64,000 nucleotides of DNA from Aminomonas paucivorans DSM 12260. GTDB taxonomy: Bacteria > Synergistota > Synergistia > Synergistales > Synergistaceae. The notes beneath the pieces were generated by a model. That model was not told where the DNA came from and made no database searches. It was given only the letters and a program-made list of their open reading frames with translations. The DNA is taken from NCBI RefSeq assembly GCF_000165795.1, contig NZ_CM001022.1:310001-374000 (forward strand), read 5' to 3'. Shown here piece after piece: positions 43,587-51,988 of this stretch (positions are counted from its first letter, which is position 1; every line of letters starts with the position of its first letter). Position numbers and translations under genes: made by a program.

Positions 43587-43639
43587 GGTGGTCCTCCTTA
43601 GCGTTGGAAGGTTGAGGGAAGCAGGGGAAGGCCCGCCGG

Positions 43640-44407
43640 TCAGGCGGTGCCGCCCCCGTCGATGACCAGGATGGAGCCGCTGGCCCAGGGGGAGAGATCG
43701 CTCAGGAAGAAGTACACCGCCTTGGCGATGTCCTCCGGGGTGCCCAGGCGGTGGATGGGGCGTTCGGCGCTCTCCGCCAGCCACTTGTCCAGGTCGTAGC
43801 CCAGCTGCCGGGCCTCGTCCCGCAGCAGGGGGGTGTCCACGTCCCCGGGGCAGACGCAGTTCACCCGGATGTTCTGGGCTCCGTGGTCGATGGCCAGGGC
43901 TCGGGTGAGGTTCACCACCCCGCCTTTGGCGGCGCAGTAGGACACCGCGGTGGGGCCGCCCTTGACGCCCCAGCCGGAGCCGATGAGCACCACGCTGCCC
44001 CCGCCTCCCTGGGCCAGGACGGGCATGACGTGTTTGGCCATCAGGTAGGCACCCTTGAGGCTCACGTCCACCACCAGGTTCCAATCCTTCTCCTCCAGAT
44101 CCGGGGCGCTCTTGCGGCGGATCACCCCGGCGCAGTGCACGAAGCCGTAGAGCCCCCCGAAGGTCGCCAGGGCGCCCTCCACGGCGGCCTTCACCGAGGC
44201 CTCGTCCGCCACGTTGCACCGGAAGAACCGGGCCTTGCCTCCCGAGGTGGCCTCGAACTCCCGCCCCTTGACCTCGTCCAGGTCGAACACCGCCACGGAG
44301 GCCCCCACGCCCAGAAGAAATTCCGCGCAGCCCCGGCCGATGCCCGAGGCTCCTCCCGTGACCGCCACCGTCTTGCCGGAAAGACCGAATTGCCGCTCCC
44401 AGTTCAT
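43640..44407 (-). CDS. Short-chain dehydrogenase/reductase (first gene of the GcvP-like operon)
   Basis: A 255-residue SDR. TGGASGIG forms the dinucleotide loop and VFDLDEVKG after strand 2 suggests NAD(H). The usual NNAG is HCAG (GFVHCAGVIRRK). The catalytic Ser lies in VLIGSGWG and Tyr-Lys in SYCAAKGG, so the active site is complete. The end, SILVIDGGGTA, is typical. It starts at the ATG at 44407 with GAGGAGGGG upstream and is directly behind the operon promoter. Its position as first gene of the operon suggests it performs an entry or balancing redox step for the GcvP-like enzyme. Confidence 0.9.
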   Translation of the reverse strand: MNWERQFGLSGKTVAVTGGASGIGRGCAEFLLGVGASVAVFDLDEVKGREFEATSGGKARFFRCNVADEASVKAAVEGALATFGGLYGFVHCAGVIRRKSAPDLEEKDWNLVVDVSLKGAYLMAKHVMPVLAQGGGGSVVLIGSGWGVKGGPTAVSYCAAKGGVVNLTRALAIDHGAQNIRVNCVCPGDVDTPLLRDEARQLGYDLDKWLAESAERPIHRLGTPEDIAKAVYFFLSDLSPWASGSILVIDGGGTA

Positions 44408-44485
44408 GTGCCGTCCCCTCCTCGCGATAGGTCCCCGGGAACCGGGGAGCCCAGAAATAATCGAAAAACCAAGATAGAACAGAGA

Positions 44486-44509
44486 GTATCCTTGGTATCC
44501 AGTGAATAC
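44486..44509. promoter_or_regulatory. Candidate operator for the divergent GntR regulator
   Basis: Inverted GTATcC/GaATAC arms bracket a TTGGTATCCAGT centre, and GTATCC also occurs as a direct repeat. It begins just downstream of the -10 box of the leftward operon, where a repressor would block initiation. The centre resembles the TTGGGATCCCAA palindrome of the other GntR unit. Confidence 0.45.
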
Positions 44510-44515
44510 AAATCA

Positions 44516-44544
44516 GTTTTATCCTCTCTCCGTCCCCTTGTCAA
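44516..44544 (-). promoter_or_regulatory. Promoter of the SDR/GcvP-like operon
   Basis: On the minus strand a perfect TTGACA (44544-44539) and TAAAAC (44521-44516) are 17 bases apart, about 110 bases before the first SDR start. The 349-base divergent region between 44408 and 44755 holds this promoter, the operator candidate, the opposing promoter and a lower-GC leader; no small gene is seen in it. Confidence 0.65.
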
Positions 44545-44671
44545 GACGGTCCGCCCGAAGGGGGAGCAAGGCGATCGTATAGGGGTGTCGGGCCGGGGCA
44601 TCACGGCGGGGTGGCGGCGGGTGTGGGGGAGGGGGCGGTCCTGTCCCAGGGGGTCCGTTCCCGTCGGGGCT

Positions 44672-44700
44672 TTGACAGACCGGAGGGCTTTCCTTATGGT
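44672..44700 (+). promoter_or_regulatory. Promoter of the divergent GntR gene
   Basis: TTGACA (44672-44677, perfect) and TATGGT (44695-44700) are 17 bases apart, 55 bases before the GntR start codon. Confidence 0.65.
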
Positions 44701-44755
44701 AGGCACCGCAAGGCCGTTTCGAGACCCCCATGACCTGGGAGGGAGAAGGAAGCCC

Positions 44756-45421
44756 ATGGAAAACCACATCTACTCCTCCGCGGCGGACTACGCCTACGGC
44801 AGGCTTCGGCGGGACATCATCCTCAAGCGCCTGGAGCCGGGGCAGCGTCTCTCCGAGGCGGGGCTGGCGGAACAGCTGGAGGTGAGCCGGACCCCGGTTC
44901 GGGAGGCCCTGCGGCGCCTGGGAGCGGAGGGGCTGGTGGTCCTGGTGCCCAACAGCGGGGTCTGGGTGGCCTCCCCGTCCCTGCAGGAGATGGTGGACAC
45001 CTTCGACGTGCGGGAGGGGCTGGAGTGCATGGCGGTGGAGCGGGCGGCCCGCAACGCCACGCCCCTGCAACTCTGTCGCCTGGAGGAGTGCATCGAGAGG
45101 GAGGAGGAGGTCTTCCGGATCCGGGACTTCGAGGAGTACCTGGAGGTGAACACCGCCTTCCACCGCACCCTTGCGGAATCGGGGGGCAACCGGGTGCTGG
45201 CGGACTACGTGGAGAAGCTCCTGGCCCGCACCTTCGTCTTCATGGTGTTCTACGAGGACTTCTTCGAGCGCAGCGGCAACCCCAGTCTGGAGGACCACCG
45301 ACACCTTCTGGCGGCGCTGCGGCGCAAGGACGGGGAGGCTGCGGTGGCCCTCATGCGCGCCCACGTCCAGACCTCCGCGGAGGATCTGCGACGTACCCTC
45401 CAGGGGCACGAGGTGCCCTGA
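44756..45421 (+). CDS. GntR-family regulator (FadR/FCD) of the GcvP-like operon
   Basis: A 221-residue regulator. The winged-helix domain includes YGRLRRDIILKRLEPGQRLSEAGLAEQLEVSRTPVREALRRLGAEGLV, a full GntR signature. The FCD domain (~80-215) has Asp/His metal-site candidates in TFDVREGLE, NTAFHRTLAES and SLEDHRHLLAALRRKD. It starts at the ATG at 44756. It is divergent from the SDR-GcvPA-GcvPB-SDR-kinase operon with both promoters in one 349-base region, so it very likely represses that operon until a substrate or intermediate binds. It is only a distant paralogue of the regulator at 22349-23020. Confidence 0.9.
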   Translation: MENHIYSSAADYAYGRLRRDIILKRLEPGQRLSEAGLAEQLEVSRTPVREALRRLGAEGLVVLVPNSGVWVASPSLQEMVDTFDVREGLECMAVERAARNATPLQLCRLEECIEREEEVFRIRDFEEYLEVNTAFHRTLAESGGNRVLADYVEKLLARTFVFMVFYEDFFERSGNPSLEDHRHLLAALRRKDGEAAVALMRAHVQTSAEDLRRTLQGHEVP

Positions 45422-45455
45422 CCCCTCCCCCCGAACGCCCCGATCCCGGTTCGGC

Positions 45456-46790
45456 CTAACCCTCCCGTTTCCCCTCCAGCAGGCCCTGGGCGGCGAGGCG
45501 GTTTCTCACCGTCTCCTCCTGCTTCTTCATGGCCCGAATCGCCCCCAGCCCCGAGGCCACCGTGGCCAACCCTCCCAGGAAGAGAGCTTCCGGGGTCCCC
45601 CAGACCTTCCCCAGCGCCCCGGTGAAGAGACTGCCGAAGGGGGCCATGCCCATCACCGCCAGGATGTACAGCCCCATGACCCGGCTTCGCTTGTCGTCGT
45701 CCACAAGAAGCTGCAGCAGGGTGTTGGCCCCCACCAGGGAGAGGACCATAAAGAAGCCCGCGAAGCCCACCGAGACCATGGAGAGGATCAGGTGCCGGGA
45801 GAGGGCGAAGGCGGCGATGGCCGCCCCGAAGGCCGTTGCCGCCCGGGGGACCAGTCGGTCCAGGCCCTGGGGGGACCGGCGCCGCGCCATGAGGAGGGAC
45901 CCGGTGATCCCCCCGATGCCCGTGGCGGCGGTGAGGAACCCCAGGGTCTGGCTGTCCCCGCCCAACACGTCCCGGGCCACGGCGGGAAGCATCACCAGGT
46001 AGGAGAAGGCGAACCAGGAGAGGGCGCTCAACAGGAGAAGCAGCAACCGAATGGGGACGTTTTCCATGCTGTAGCGCCACCCCTCCCGGAGGTCCCCCAG
46101 GGTACCGTGGGCGGAGGGGGACGGTCCCTCCTGGGGGGGGAGGCGGAGGGCCAGAATGGCCATGAGGGTGGCGGAGTAGGTCAGGGCGTTGGCCAGGAAG
46201 CAGGGGCCTTCCCCCATCCGGGCGATGGCGAACCCCGCCACCGAGGGGCCCACCAGCCGGGCCACGTTGAACAGGGAGGAGTTCAGGGCCAGGGCGTTGC
46301 CCAGGTCCTCTTTCTGGTCCACCAGCTGGGGCACCAGGGAGTGTCGGGTGGGCATCTCGAAGGCGTTCACCACCCCCAGAAAGAGGTTCAGGACCACCAG
46401 CTGGGCGTAGGAGACGAGCCCCGTCAGGGTGAGGGCCGCCAGGGCCAGGGACTGGAAGCAGCATAGGGCCTGGCAGAGGAAGAAGGTGTTCTTCAGGTTC
46501 CACCGTTCCAGCAGGGCCCCGGTGAAGGGGGTCAGAAGCAGGAGGGGGATGGAGCCGGCGAAGTCCACCACCCCCAGGGCCAGGGGCGAGCGGGTCAGGC
46601 GGTACACCAGCCAGCCCGTGGCCACCTTCTGCATCCAGAAGCCCGTGAGGGACACCGCCTGTCCCGCGAAGAACAGCCGGTAGTTGCGGGAACCCAGGGC
46701 ACGAAAGAGCGAGGTCGCGTCGTCCTGCCCCACCGGCGGGACGGTTTCGGGGGTTTCCGGGGCGGAAGAAGATGGATGATCCGACGGCAT
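45456..46790 (-). CDS. MFS transporter (EntS/MFS_3 type)
   Basis: A 444-residue 12-segment carrier. The N-terminus FRALGSRNYRLFFAGQAVSLTGFWMQKVATGWLVYRLTRSPLALGVV is characteristic of the MFS_3/EntS exporters, as is FTGALLERWNLK after segment 2, and NALALNSSLFNVARLVGPSVAGF in the middle. EntS exports a siderophore, but relatives here have unknown substrates and no siderophore genes are seen. It starts at the ATG at 46790, with AAGGAGG 8 bases before. It converges on the GntR gene and is divergent to a small unknown gene. Confidence 0.87.
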   Translation of the reverse strand: MPSDHPSSSAPETPETVPPVGQDDATSLFRALGSRNYRLFFAGQAVSLTGFWMQKVATGWLVYRLTRSPLALGVVDFAGSIPLLLLTPFTGALLERWNLKNTFFLCQALCCFQSLALAALTLTGLVSYAQLVVLNLFLGVVNAFEMPTRHSLVPQLVDQKEDLGNALALNSSLFNVARLVGPSVAGFAIARMGEGPCFLANALTYSATLMAILALRLPPQEGPSPSAHGTLGDLREGWRYSMENVPIRLLLLLLSALSWFAFSYLVMLPAVARDVLGGDSQTLGFLTAATGIGGITGSLLMARRRSPQGLDRLVPRAATAFGAAIAAFALSRHLILSMVSVGFAGFFMVLSLVGANTLLQLLVDDDKRSRVMGLYILAVMGMAPFGSLFTGALGKVWGTPEALFLGGLATVASGLGAIRAMKKQEETVRNRLAAQGLLEGKREG

Positions 46791-46884
46791 GAGGTTCCTC
46801 CTTGCGGGGCACTTCCTGCTAGGATACTCCCAGATAGGAGGATCGCAGGGCCGCAGGATGCCCTGCCTTCCGAGGAGGTGCGCG

Positions 46885-47322
46885 ATGGAACGGACGAAGA
46901 CGGAAGACCGAATCCGACGCTGTTCCCAGAACGCGGAGCGGCTGGTGGCTTCCCTGTCCACCCTGGCGGATCGGATCGACGCGGCCCGCCGGGGGGGCAA
47001 CGCGGAACTCCTGGAGCACTACCAGAAGGAGTTCGACCAGGCCTCCCTGAAGTTCATGGGAAACGTGGAGGCCATCCTGGACGACTACTATGTCCTCAAG
47101 GGAAAGAAGCGCTCCCGTCTGGCCAACGAGCCCCTGGACCGGGACGAGCTGGTGCGTCTCCAGCGGACCGTGCAGACCCTGGTGCTCTCCGCCCCGGCGG
47201 CGGTCCCTTCGGGGGCCCTGGACGTGGTGGCCGCAGACACGGAGGAGATCCTTCGGGAACCTCCCTTTGCCCCTCCTCTCGTCAAGCCCGGCAAGGGGCC
47301 CAAGGTGGATCTGAGAGGGTAG
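46885..47322 (+). CDS. Hypothetical helical protein
   Basis: A 145-residue soluble protein that I do not recognise. It is strongly helical and charged: residues 1-80 (RCSQNAERLVASLSTLADRIDAARRGG, EHYQKEFDQASLKFMGNVEAILDDYY) look like a helical hairpin or coiled coil, and the C-terminus is proline-rich. There is no signal peptide or membrane segment. The ATG at 46885 has GAGGAGGTG just upstream, and codon use fits the neighbourhood, so it is likely real. It converges on an EamA gene with only four bases between stops. Confidence 0.7.
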   Translation: MERTKTEDRIRRCSQNAERLVASLSTLADRIDAARRGGNAELLEHYQKEFDQASLKFMGNVEAILDDYYVLKGKKRSRLANEPLDRDELVRLQRTVQTLVLSAPAAVPSGALDVVAADTEEILREPPFAPPLVKPGKGPKVDLRG

Positions 47323-47326
47323 CCGG

Positions 47327-48229
47327 TCAGCTCAGGCCGATGGCCGCAGACCCCAGCGCCACCAGGACGATGCCTCCCCATTGATAGGGACGCAGCCGGT
47401 CTCCCAGGAAGAGGGTGGCCACCAGGGCGGTGAGGAGGGGGCTCGCGGCGGTGATGGGGGTCACCAGGGAGGCGGGGGCCAGGGTCAGGGCCAGGGCGAA
47501 GGCGAAGCCCCCCAAGGCCAGCCCCGCCGCTCCCGCCCCTGCCAGGGCCGCCCAGGAGCGCAGGGGAACCCGGCGGATCTGCCCCCGCAGGTCCGGCCGT
47601 CCCCGGGTCTGGAGGAGCCAGATGCTCCACGCCAGCACCACCAGCAGGGAGGAGCGCCAGAAGTTCACCCCCAGGGGGGTGAAGCCCCCTGTCGTGACCA
47701 GCCATTTGGTGAGGGGGATGCTCAGGCCCCAGCAGAGGGCCGCCGCCAGGGCACAGAGGTAGCCCCTCAGGGGAAGCCTCCGGTGAACCTCCGATTCCCG
47801 GGGCTCCAGGCGCAGCAGCACCAGCCCCGCCACGATGATCCCCGTGGCCGCAAGGGCCAGGAGGGACGGCCGTTCCCCCAGCCACAGCACGGAGATCAGG
47901 GTCACCACCAGGGGGTAGGAACTGGAGACGGCCACCGCACGACTCACCCCGATCTGCCGGATCGCCGCGAAGTAGAGCACGTCCCCCAGGATGTTCCCCA
48001 GGAGCACGTTGGCGAAGAGGGGCAGGCCCACCCGGCCTGGGGCGGGGGGGATGAGGCTTCCCGGGTCCAGGGCAAACAGCAGGATCGCGGAGGCCCCCCA
48101 GAACCCCAGGGAGCGGACGGGGTTGACCTCGTCCGGGGCGACGCCCACCATGCCCAGACGCAACAGAAGCGGCGACGCGGCCCACAGCCCCGCCGTCCCC
48201 AGACTCAGGACCAGCCCCCAGAACCCCAT
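47327..48229 (-). CDS. EamA/DMT-family transporter
   Basis: A 300-residue, ten-segment drug/metabolite transporter. Two EamA repeats are visible (~1-135 and ~155-295); AIRQIGVSRAVAVSSSYPLVVTLISVLWLGERPS ends the first and LTLAPASLVTPITAASPLLTALVATLFLGDRLRPYQWGGIVLVALG ends the second, both with the conserved Glu/Asp-Arg motif. Substrate is unknown. The start at the ATG at 48229 follows GGGAAGGA. It is unlike the EamA protein at 34450-35343, so it is not a local duplicate. Confidence 0.9.
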   Translation of the reverse strand: MGFWGLVLSLGTAGLWAASPLLLRLGMVGVAPDEVNPVRSLGFWGASAILLFALDPGSLIPPAPGRVGLPLFANVLLGNILGDVLYFAAIRQIGVSRAVAVSSSYPLVVTLISVLWLGERPSLLALAATGIIVAGLVLLRLEPRESEVHRRLPLRGYLCALAAALCWGLSIPLTKWLVTTGGFTPLGVNFWRSSLLVVLAWSIWLLQTRGRPDLRGQIRRVPLRSWAALAGAGAAGLALGGFAFALALTLAPASLVTPITAASPLLTALVATLFLGDRLRPYQWGGIVLVALGSAAIGLS

Positions 48230-48438
48230 GGATCCTTCCCCTTCCCCGATGCGGACAATGGAACCAGAATAGGCCCTTCTCCCGTACAGGTCAAAGGACA
48301 ATCCGGTTCGATCCATACTTTTGAAAGATTCTGTCCCCCGATCGCTTCTCCCTTGTGTTAATCTGTGCGGGTCCCGCTTTCCCCTTGGGGGGCGGAAACC
48401 GCGGGTGGGACGCAGATAGGACGAAGGAGTGACGGAAC

Positions 48439-48882
48439 ATGGACGGAACGATGCCTTCCCTGAAGGTCTCCCTGGGGCGGGGGTGGCGGTTGGGGCTGGA
48501 CACCACCTGGATGCTGGTGAAGATCACCCTGCCGGTGTACGTGGCGGTGTCCCTCCTGGGGGCCACCCCGGTTCTGGGGTGGGTGGCCCGGGCCTGCGAG
48601 CCTCTCATGGACCTCTTCGGCCTTCCCGGAGAGGCCGCCATGGTGCTGGTGGTGGGCAACGCCCTGAACCTCTACGCCGCCATCGGGGCCATGAAGGCCC
48701 TCTCCCTGACCCACGCCCAGGTGACCATCCTGGCGCTGATGCTCTCCTTCTCCCACAACCTCTTCGTGGAGACCGCCCTGTGCCGCAAGCTGGGGCTCTC
48801 CATCCCCCTGGTGGTGGGGGTGCGCCTCCTGATGGCCGTCGCGGCGGGGTTGTCCCTGCGGGCCCTCCTGGGGGCGGCGTGA
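48439..48882 (+). CDS. Gate-domain (nucleoside-recognition-like) membrane protein, first of a pair
   Basis: A 147-residue protein with about four membrane segments. The pattern WMLVKITLPVYVAVSLLGATPVLGWVARACEPLMDLFGLPGEAAMVLVVGNALNLYAAIGAM matches half of the Gate domain found in nucleoside transporters, FeoB and the SpmA/SpmB spore-maturation proteins. It starts at the ATG at 48439 (GAAGGAG upstream). Its TGA overlaps the ATG of the next gene, which encodes the matching second half, so the two proteins most likely form a heteromeric membrane complex. Function is unknown. Confidence 0.82.
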   Translation: MDGTMPSLKVSLGRGWRLGLDTTWMLVKITLPVYVAVSLLGATPVLGWVARACEPLMDLFGLPGEAAMVLVVGNALNLYAAIGAMKALSLTHAQVTILALMLSFSHNLFVETALCRKLGLSIPLVVGVRLLMAVAAGLSLRALLGAA

Positions 48883-49346
48883 TGGATCTGCTGCTTCGGG
48901 TGGCCTGGGGGGGGTTGCGCTCCGTGGTCACCCTGGGGGTCATCGTCATTCCCCTCATGGTGCTGATGCAGCTGGCCCGGGATTACCGGGTCCTGGAACG
49001 GCTCCTGGGGCTCTTCTCCCCCTTCGCCCGGCTGCTGGGGATCTCCCGGCGGGCGAGCCTGCCCCTGGTGGTGGGGCTGGCCTTCGGGCTGGCCTACGGG
49101 GCGGGGGTGATCGTCCAGGCCTCCCGGGAGGGGGGGCTCTCCCTGAAGGATCGGTTTCTGCTGGTGCTCTTCCTGGTGGGGTGCCACGCGGTGGTGGAGG
49201 ACACCCTGGTGTTCGTGGCGGTGGGGGCCAACGGGTGGGTGCTCCTGCTCTCCCGTCTGGGAGCGGCGGTGGGGCTCACCGCCCTGGCGGCCCGGTGCCT
49301 TCCTGACGGGGTCTTTCGGGAGGGGGAACCCCTGGGGGGAGCCTGA
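48882..49346 (+). CDS. Gate-domain (nucleoside-recognition-like) membrane protein, second of a pair
   Basis: A 154-residue partner of the preceding protein, with about four membrane segments. SVVTLGVIVIPLMVLMQLARDYRVLERLLGLFSPFARLLGISRRASLPLVVGLAFGLAYGAGVIVQ is the second Gate-domain half, and FLVGCHAVVEDTLVF recalls SpmB-like proteins. It starts at the ATG at 48882 in a TGATG overlap, so expression is coupled. It might transport a small solute; spore formation is not suggested by anything else here. Confidence 0.82.
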   Translation: MDLLLRVAWGGLRSVVTLGVIVIPLMVLMQLARDYRVLERLLGLFSPFARLLGISRRASLPLVVGLAFGLAYGAGVIVQASREGGLSLKDRFLLVLFLVGCHAVVEDTLVFVAVGANGWVLLLSRLGAAVGLTALAARCLPDGVFREGEPLGGA

Positions 49347-49365
49347 AGCGGCAGCTCGTCGTCCC

Positions 49366-49395
49366 GTGACAGGGGTTGCCCTCTGCACCTATAAT
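49366..49395 (+). promoter_or_regulatory. Promoter of the PAS-GGDEF-EAL gene
   Basis: GTGACA (49366-49371) and a perfect TATAAT (49390-49395) are 18 bases apart, about 40 bases before the GTG start. Confidence 0.65.
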
Positions 49396-49436
49396 TGGGC
49401 AAAGGGATCCTCGTATCCGCCTAGGGGGTGGGGTTC

Positions 49437-51869
49437 GTGTCCGACCGTCCTGTCCAACCTTCCGATCTCCTGACGTTGCTCGAAGACGCGGTGGTGGGGG
49501 TCTTCCGTTCCACCCCCGAGGGTGCCTTCCTGTGGCTCAACGCAGCCCTGGCCCGGCTGTTCGGCTTCGAGTCCGTGGAGTCCTTCATGGAGGCCCGGGG
49601 GGAGGACGCCCGGGTCCTCTACGGGGATCCCCGGGATCGGGAGCAGATGCTGAAGGCCATGGGGAAGCAGGACCGGCTGCTCCAGTTCGAGATGGACATG
49701 CGGCGCCGGGACGGTTCCGCCATGGTGGTGCGCCTCTCCTGCCGCCTGGTGCGGGACGAACGAGGAGAGCCCCGCTTTCTGGAGGGCTTCGCGGAGGACG
49801 TGACGGCCCAGCGGCGCATGAAGGAGGAGCTGGAGTCCCGAACCCGGGAGATGGAAGCCATCCTCCGGGCCCTTCCCGACGCCATGCTGGTGGTGGACCC
49901 CCGAGGGAAGCTCCTGGCGGCCCGCCCCGGGGCCCAGATGCCCCTGCCCGGGGAGGGCCCCCTGGAGGATCGCCCCCTGGAGGAGGTCTTTCCCCGGGAG
50001 CTGGCCGAACCCATCCGGGAGACGGTGGAGCGGGTCCTGGATCAGGGGGGGCGGCACCTCTTCGAGGGAGCCTGGGAGTCCAGGGGGCAGTCGGTGCATC
50101 AGGAGGGGCTCTGCTGCCCCCTGGACGGAAACCGGGTGCTCTGCCTGCTTCGGGACGTCTCCTCCACCCGCCGCGTGGCCTCCTCCCTGGGCATCGCCCA
50201 GGGAATCATCGCCCTGGCCCGGGAGGGCATCCTGGTGTGCGACGCCCGGGGGTTCATCGAACAGGTGAACCCGGCCTTCGAGGCCATCACGGGGTACACC
50301 TCCGCCGAGGCGGTGGGGAAGACCCCGCGGATCCTCCGGTCGGAGCGCCATGACGAGGATTTCTACCGGGGCTTCTGGGATGCCCTCCGCCGGGAGGGGA
50401 CCTGGGGAGGGGAGATCTGGAACCGCCGGAAGAACGGGGAGATCTACCCCCAGTGGCTGGCGGTGGCGGCCCTCCAGGACGAGGGGACCGGGACGGTGCG
50501 CTACGTGGGGGTGTTCAGCGACCTGACGGAGCTGAAGACCAAGGACGCCCAGATCCTCCACCAGGCCTACTACGACAAGCTCACGGGGCTGGCGAACCGC
50601 CACCTCCTCCAGGATCGCCTTCGGGTGGAGCTGCGGGCCTGCGCCCGGGAGAACCGTCGGCTGGGGCTGCTCTTCCTCGACCTGGACCGGTTCAAGATCC
50701 TCAACAGCACCCTGGGCTACCTCATGGGGGACCAGGTGCTGGTGGAGACGGGGCAGCGTCTTTCCGCCGCCGTGGGGGACCAGGCCACGGTGTCCCGCAC
50801 CGGGGAGGACGGTTTCGCGGTGCTCCTGCCGGACCTGGAAAGCCCCGGACATGCGGGGGGAGAGGCCCGGCGGATTCTGGAGGCCCTCCAGGTCCCCTTC
50901 TCGGGCCCCGAAGGGCCGGTGTACGTCACCGCCAGCCTGGGCATCGCGGTGTTCCCCGAGGACGGGGAAGAGTCGGACATGTTGATCCGCAAGGCCGACG
51001 GGGCCCTCTACCGGGCCAAGGCCCGGGGGGGCAACGGCTACTCCTTCGCCTCCGAGGACCTGGACCGGGACTTCGCCCGACGCATGAACCTGGAGGTGGG
51101 CCTCCGGAAGGCCCTGGAGGAGGACCAGCTCCTCCTGTACTACCAGCCCATCCTGGAGCTTCGGGAGGGGCGTCTCGTGGGCCTGGAGGCGCTGCTGCGC
51201 TGGTCCGAGGCCCCCGGGCGCTTCGTCCCCCCCGACGAGTTCATCCCCCTGGCGGAGGAGATCGGCCTGATCCAGCCCCTGGGGGCCTGGGTCTTCCGCA
51301 ACGCCCTGAAGCAGCTGCGCTCCTGGGAGGACAAGGGCTTTCGGGATTTCACCCTCTGCGTCAACGTCTCCCCCCTCCAGATCCGGGACCCCCACTTCCC
51401 GGAATCCCTGGAGGAGGCCCTGCGGGAGACCGGGGCGAACCCGAAGAGGCTGGTCCTGGAGATCACGGAACAGTGTCTCCTGGGGGAACGGGCGCCCTTG
51501 CGGGAGCTGTTCCTGCGCCTGCACCGCCTGGGGATCCGGGTGTACATCGACGACTTCGGCACGGGGTATTCCTCCCTGAGCTACCTGAAGGACTTTGCCC
51601 TGGACGGACTGAAGGTGGACCGCTCCTTCCTCCAGGGGGTGCCGGAGAACCAGCGCAACCGCTCCCTGGTGGAGGCCATGCTGGCCATGGCCCGGGGGCT
51701 GGGGTTGGAGTCGGTGGTGGAAGGGGTGGAGGAGGAGGGGCAGATGGACCTGCTGCGGCGACTGGGGTATCCCCAGGTGCAGGGTTTTCTGTTCAGCCGC
51801 CCCCTTCCCGCGGAGTCCCTGGAATCCCTGCTGCAGAAGGGAAGGATCCCCCTGCCGGGGAGGGCGTAG
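49437..51869 (+). CDS. PAS-PAS-GGDEF-EAL protein, probable c-di-GMP phosphodiesterase
   Basis: An 810-residue cytosolic protein. PAS units lie at about 10-125 and 265-375, with a weaker PAS-like region between; the GGDEF domain (~380-540) is degenerate, reading GEDGF at 456-460 instead of GGDEF, so cyclase activity is unlikely and it may bind GTP as an allosteric domain. The EAL domain (~560-805) is intact: EAL at 584-586, EITEQ, the DDFGTGYSS loop, KVDRSF and the VVEGVEEE block, so c-di-GMP hydrolysis is predicted. I chose the GTG at 49437, 8 bases after AGGGGG; a GTG at 49428 is possible. It has its own promoter. Confidence 0.92.
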   Translation: MSDRPVQPSDLLTLLEDAVVGVFRSTPEGAFLWLNAALARLFGFESVESFMEARGEDARVLYGDPRDREQMLKAMGKQDRLLQFEMDMRRRDGSAMVVRLSCRLVRDERGEPRFLEGFAEDVTAQRRMKEELESRTREMEAILRALPDAMLVVDPRGKLLAARPGAQMPLPGEGPLEDRPLEEVFPRELAEPIRETVERVLDQGGRHLFEGAWESRGQSVHQEGLCCPLDGNRVLCLLRDVSSTRRVASSLGIAQGIIALAREGILVCDARGFIEQVNPAFEAITGYTSAEAVGKTPRILRSERHDEDFYRGFWDALRREGTWGGEIWNRRKNGEIYPQWLAVAALQDEGTGTVRYVGVFSDLTELKTKDAQILHQAYYDKLTGLANRHLLQDRLRVELRACARENRRLGLLFLDLDRFKILNSTLGYLMGDQVLVETGQRLSAAVGDQATVSRTGEDGFAVLLPDLESPGHAGGEARRILEALQVPFSGPEGPVYVTASLGIAVFPEDGEESDMLIRKADGALYRAKARGGNGYSFASEDLDRDFARRMNLEVGLRKALEEDQLLLYYQPILELREGRLVGLEALLRWSEAPGRFVPPDEFIPLAEEIGLIQPLGAWVFRNALKQLRSWEDKGFRDFTLCVNVSPLQIRDPHFPESLEEALRETGANPKRLVLEITEQCLLGERAPLRELFLRLHRLGIRVYIDDFGTGYSSLSYLKDFALDGLKVDRSFLQGVPENQRNRSLVEAMLAMARGLGLESVVEGVEEEGQMDLLRRLGYPQVQGFLFSRPLPAESLESLLQKGRIPLPGRA

Positions 51870-51915
51870 CCCCCTTCCCTCCAGGGGGCGGGGCGCTCCT
51901 GGACCCCCTGCGGGT

Positions 51916-51944
51916 TTGACGCCCTCCCCCCGGGCGGAGAGAAT
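51916..51944 (+). promoter_or_regulatory. Possible promoter of the phosphoesterase gene
   Basis: TTGACG (51916-51921) and GAGAAT (51939-51944) are 17 bases apart, 45 bases before the ATG at 51989. The -10 box is weak. Confidence 0.4.
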
Positions 51945-51988
51945 GGTAAACCCCGGCGCTTCCTGCGGGGGCGAAGGGGGAAGGGCGG

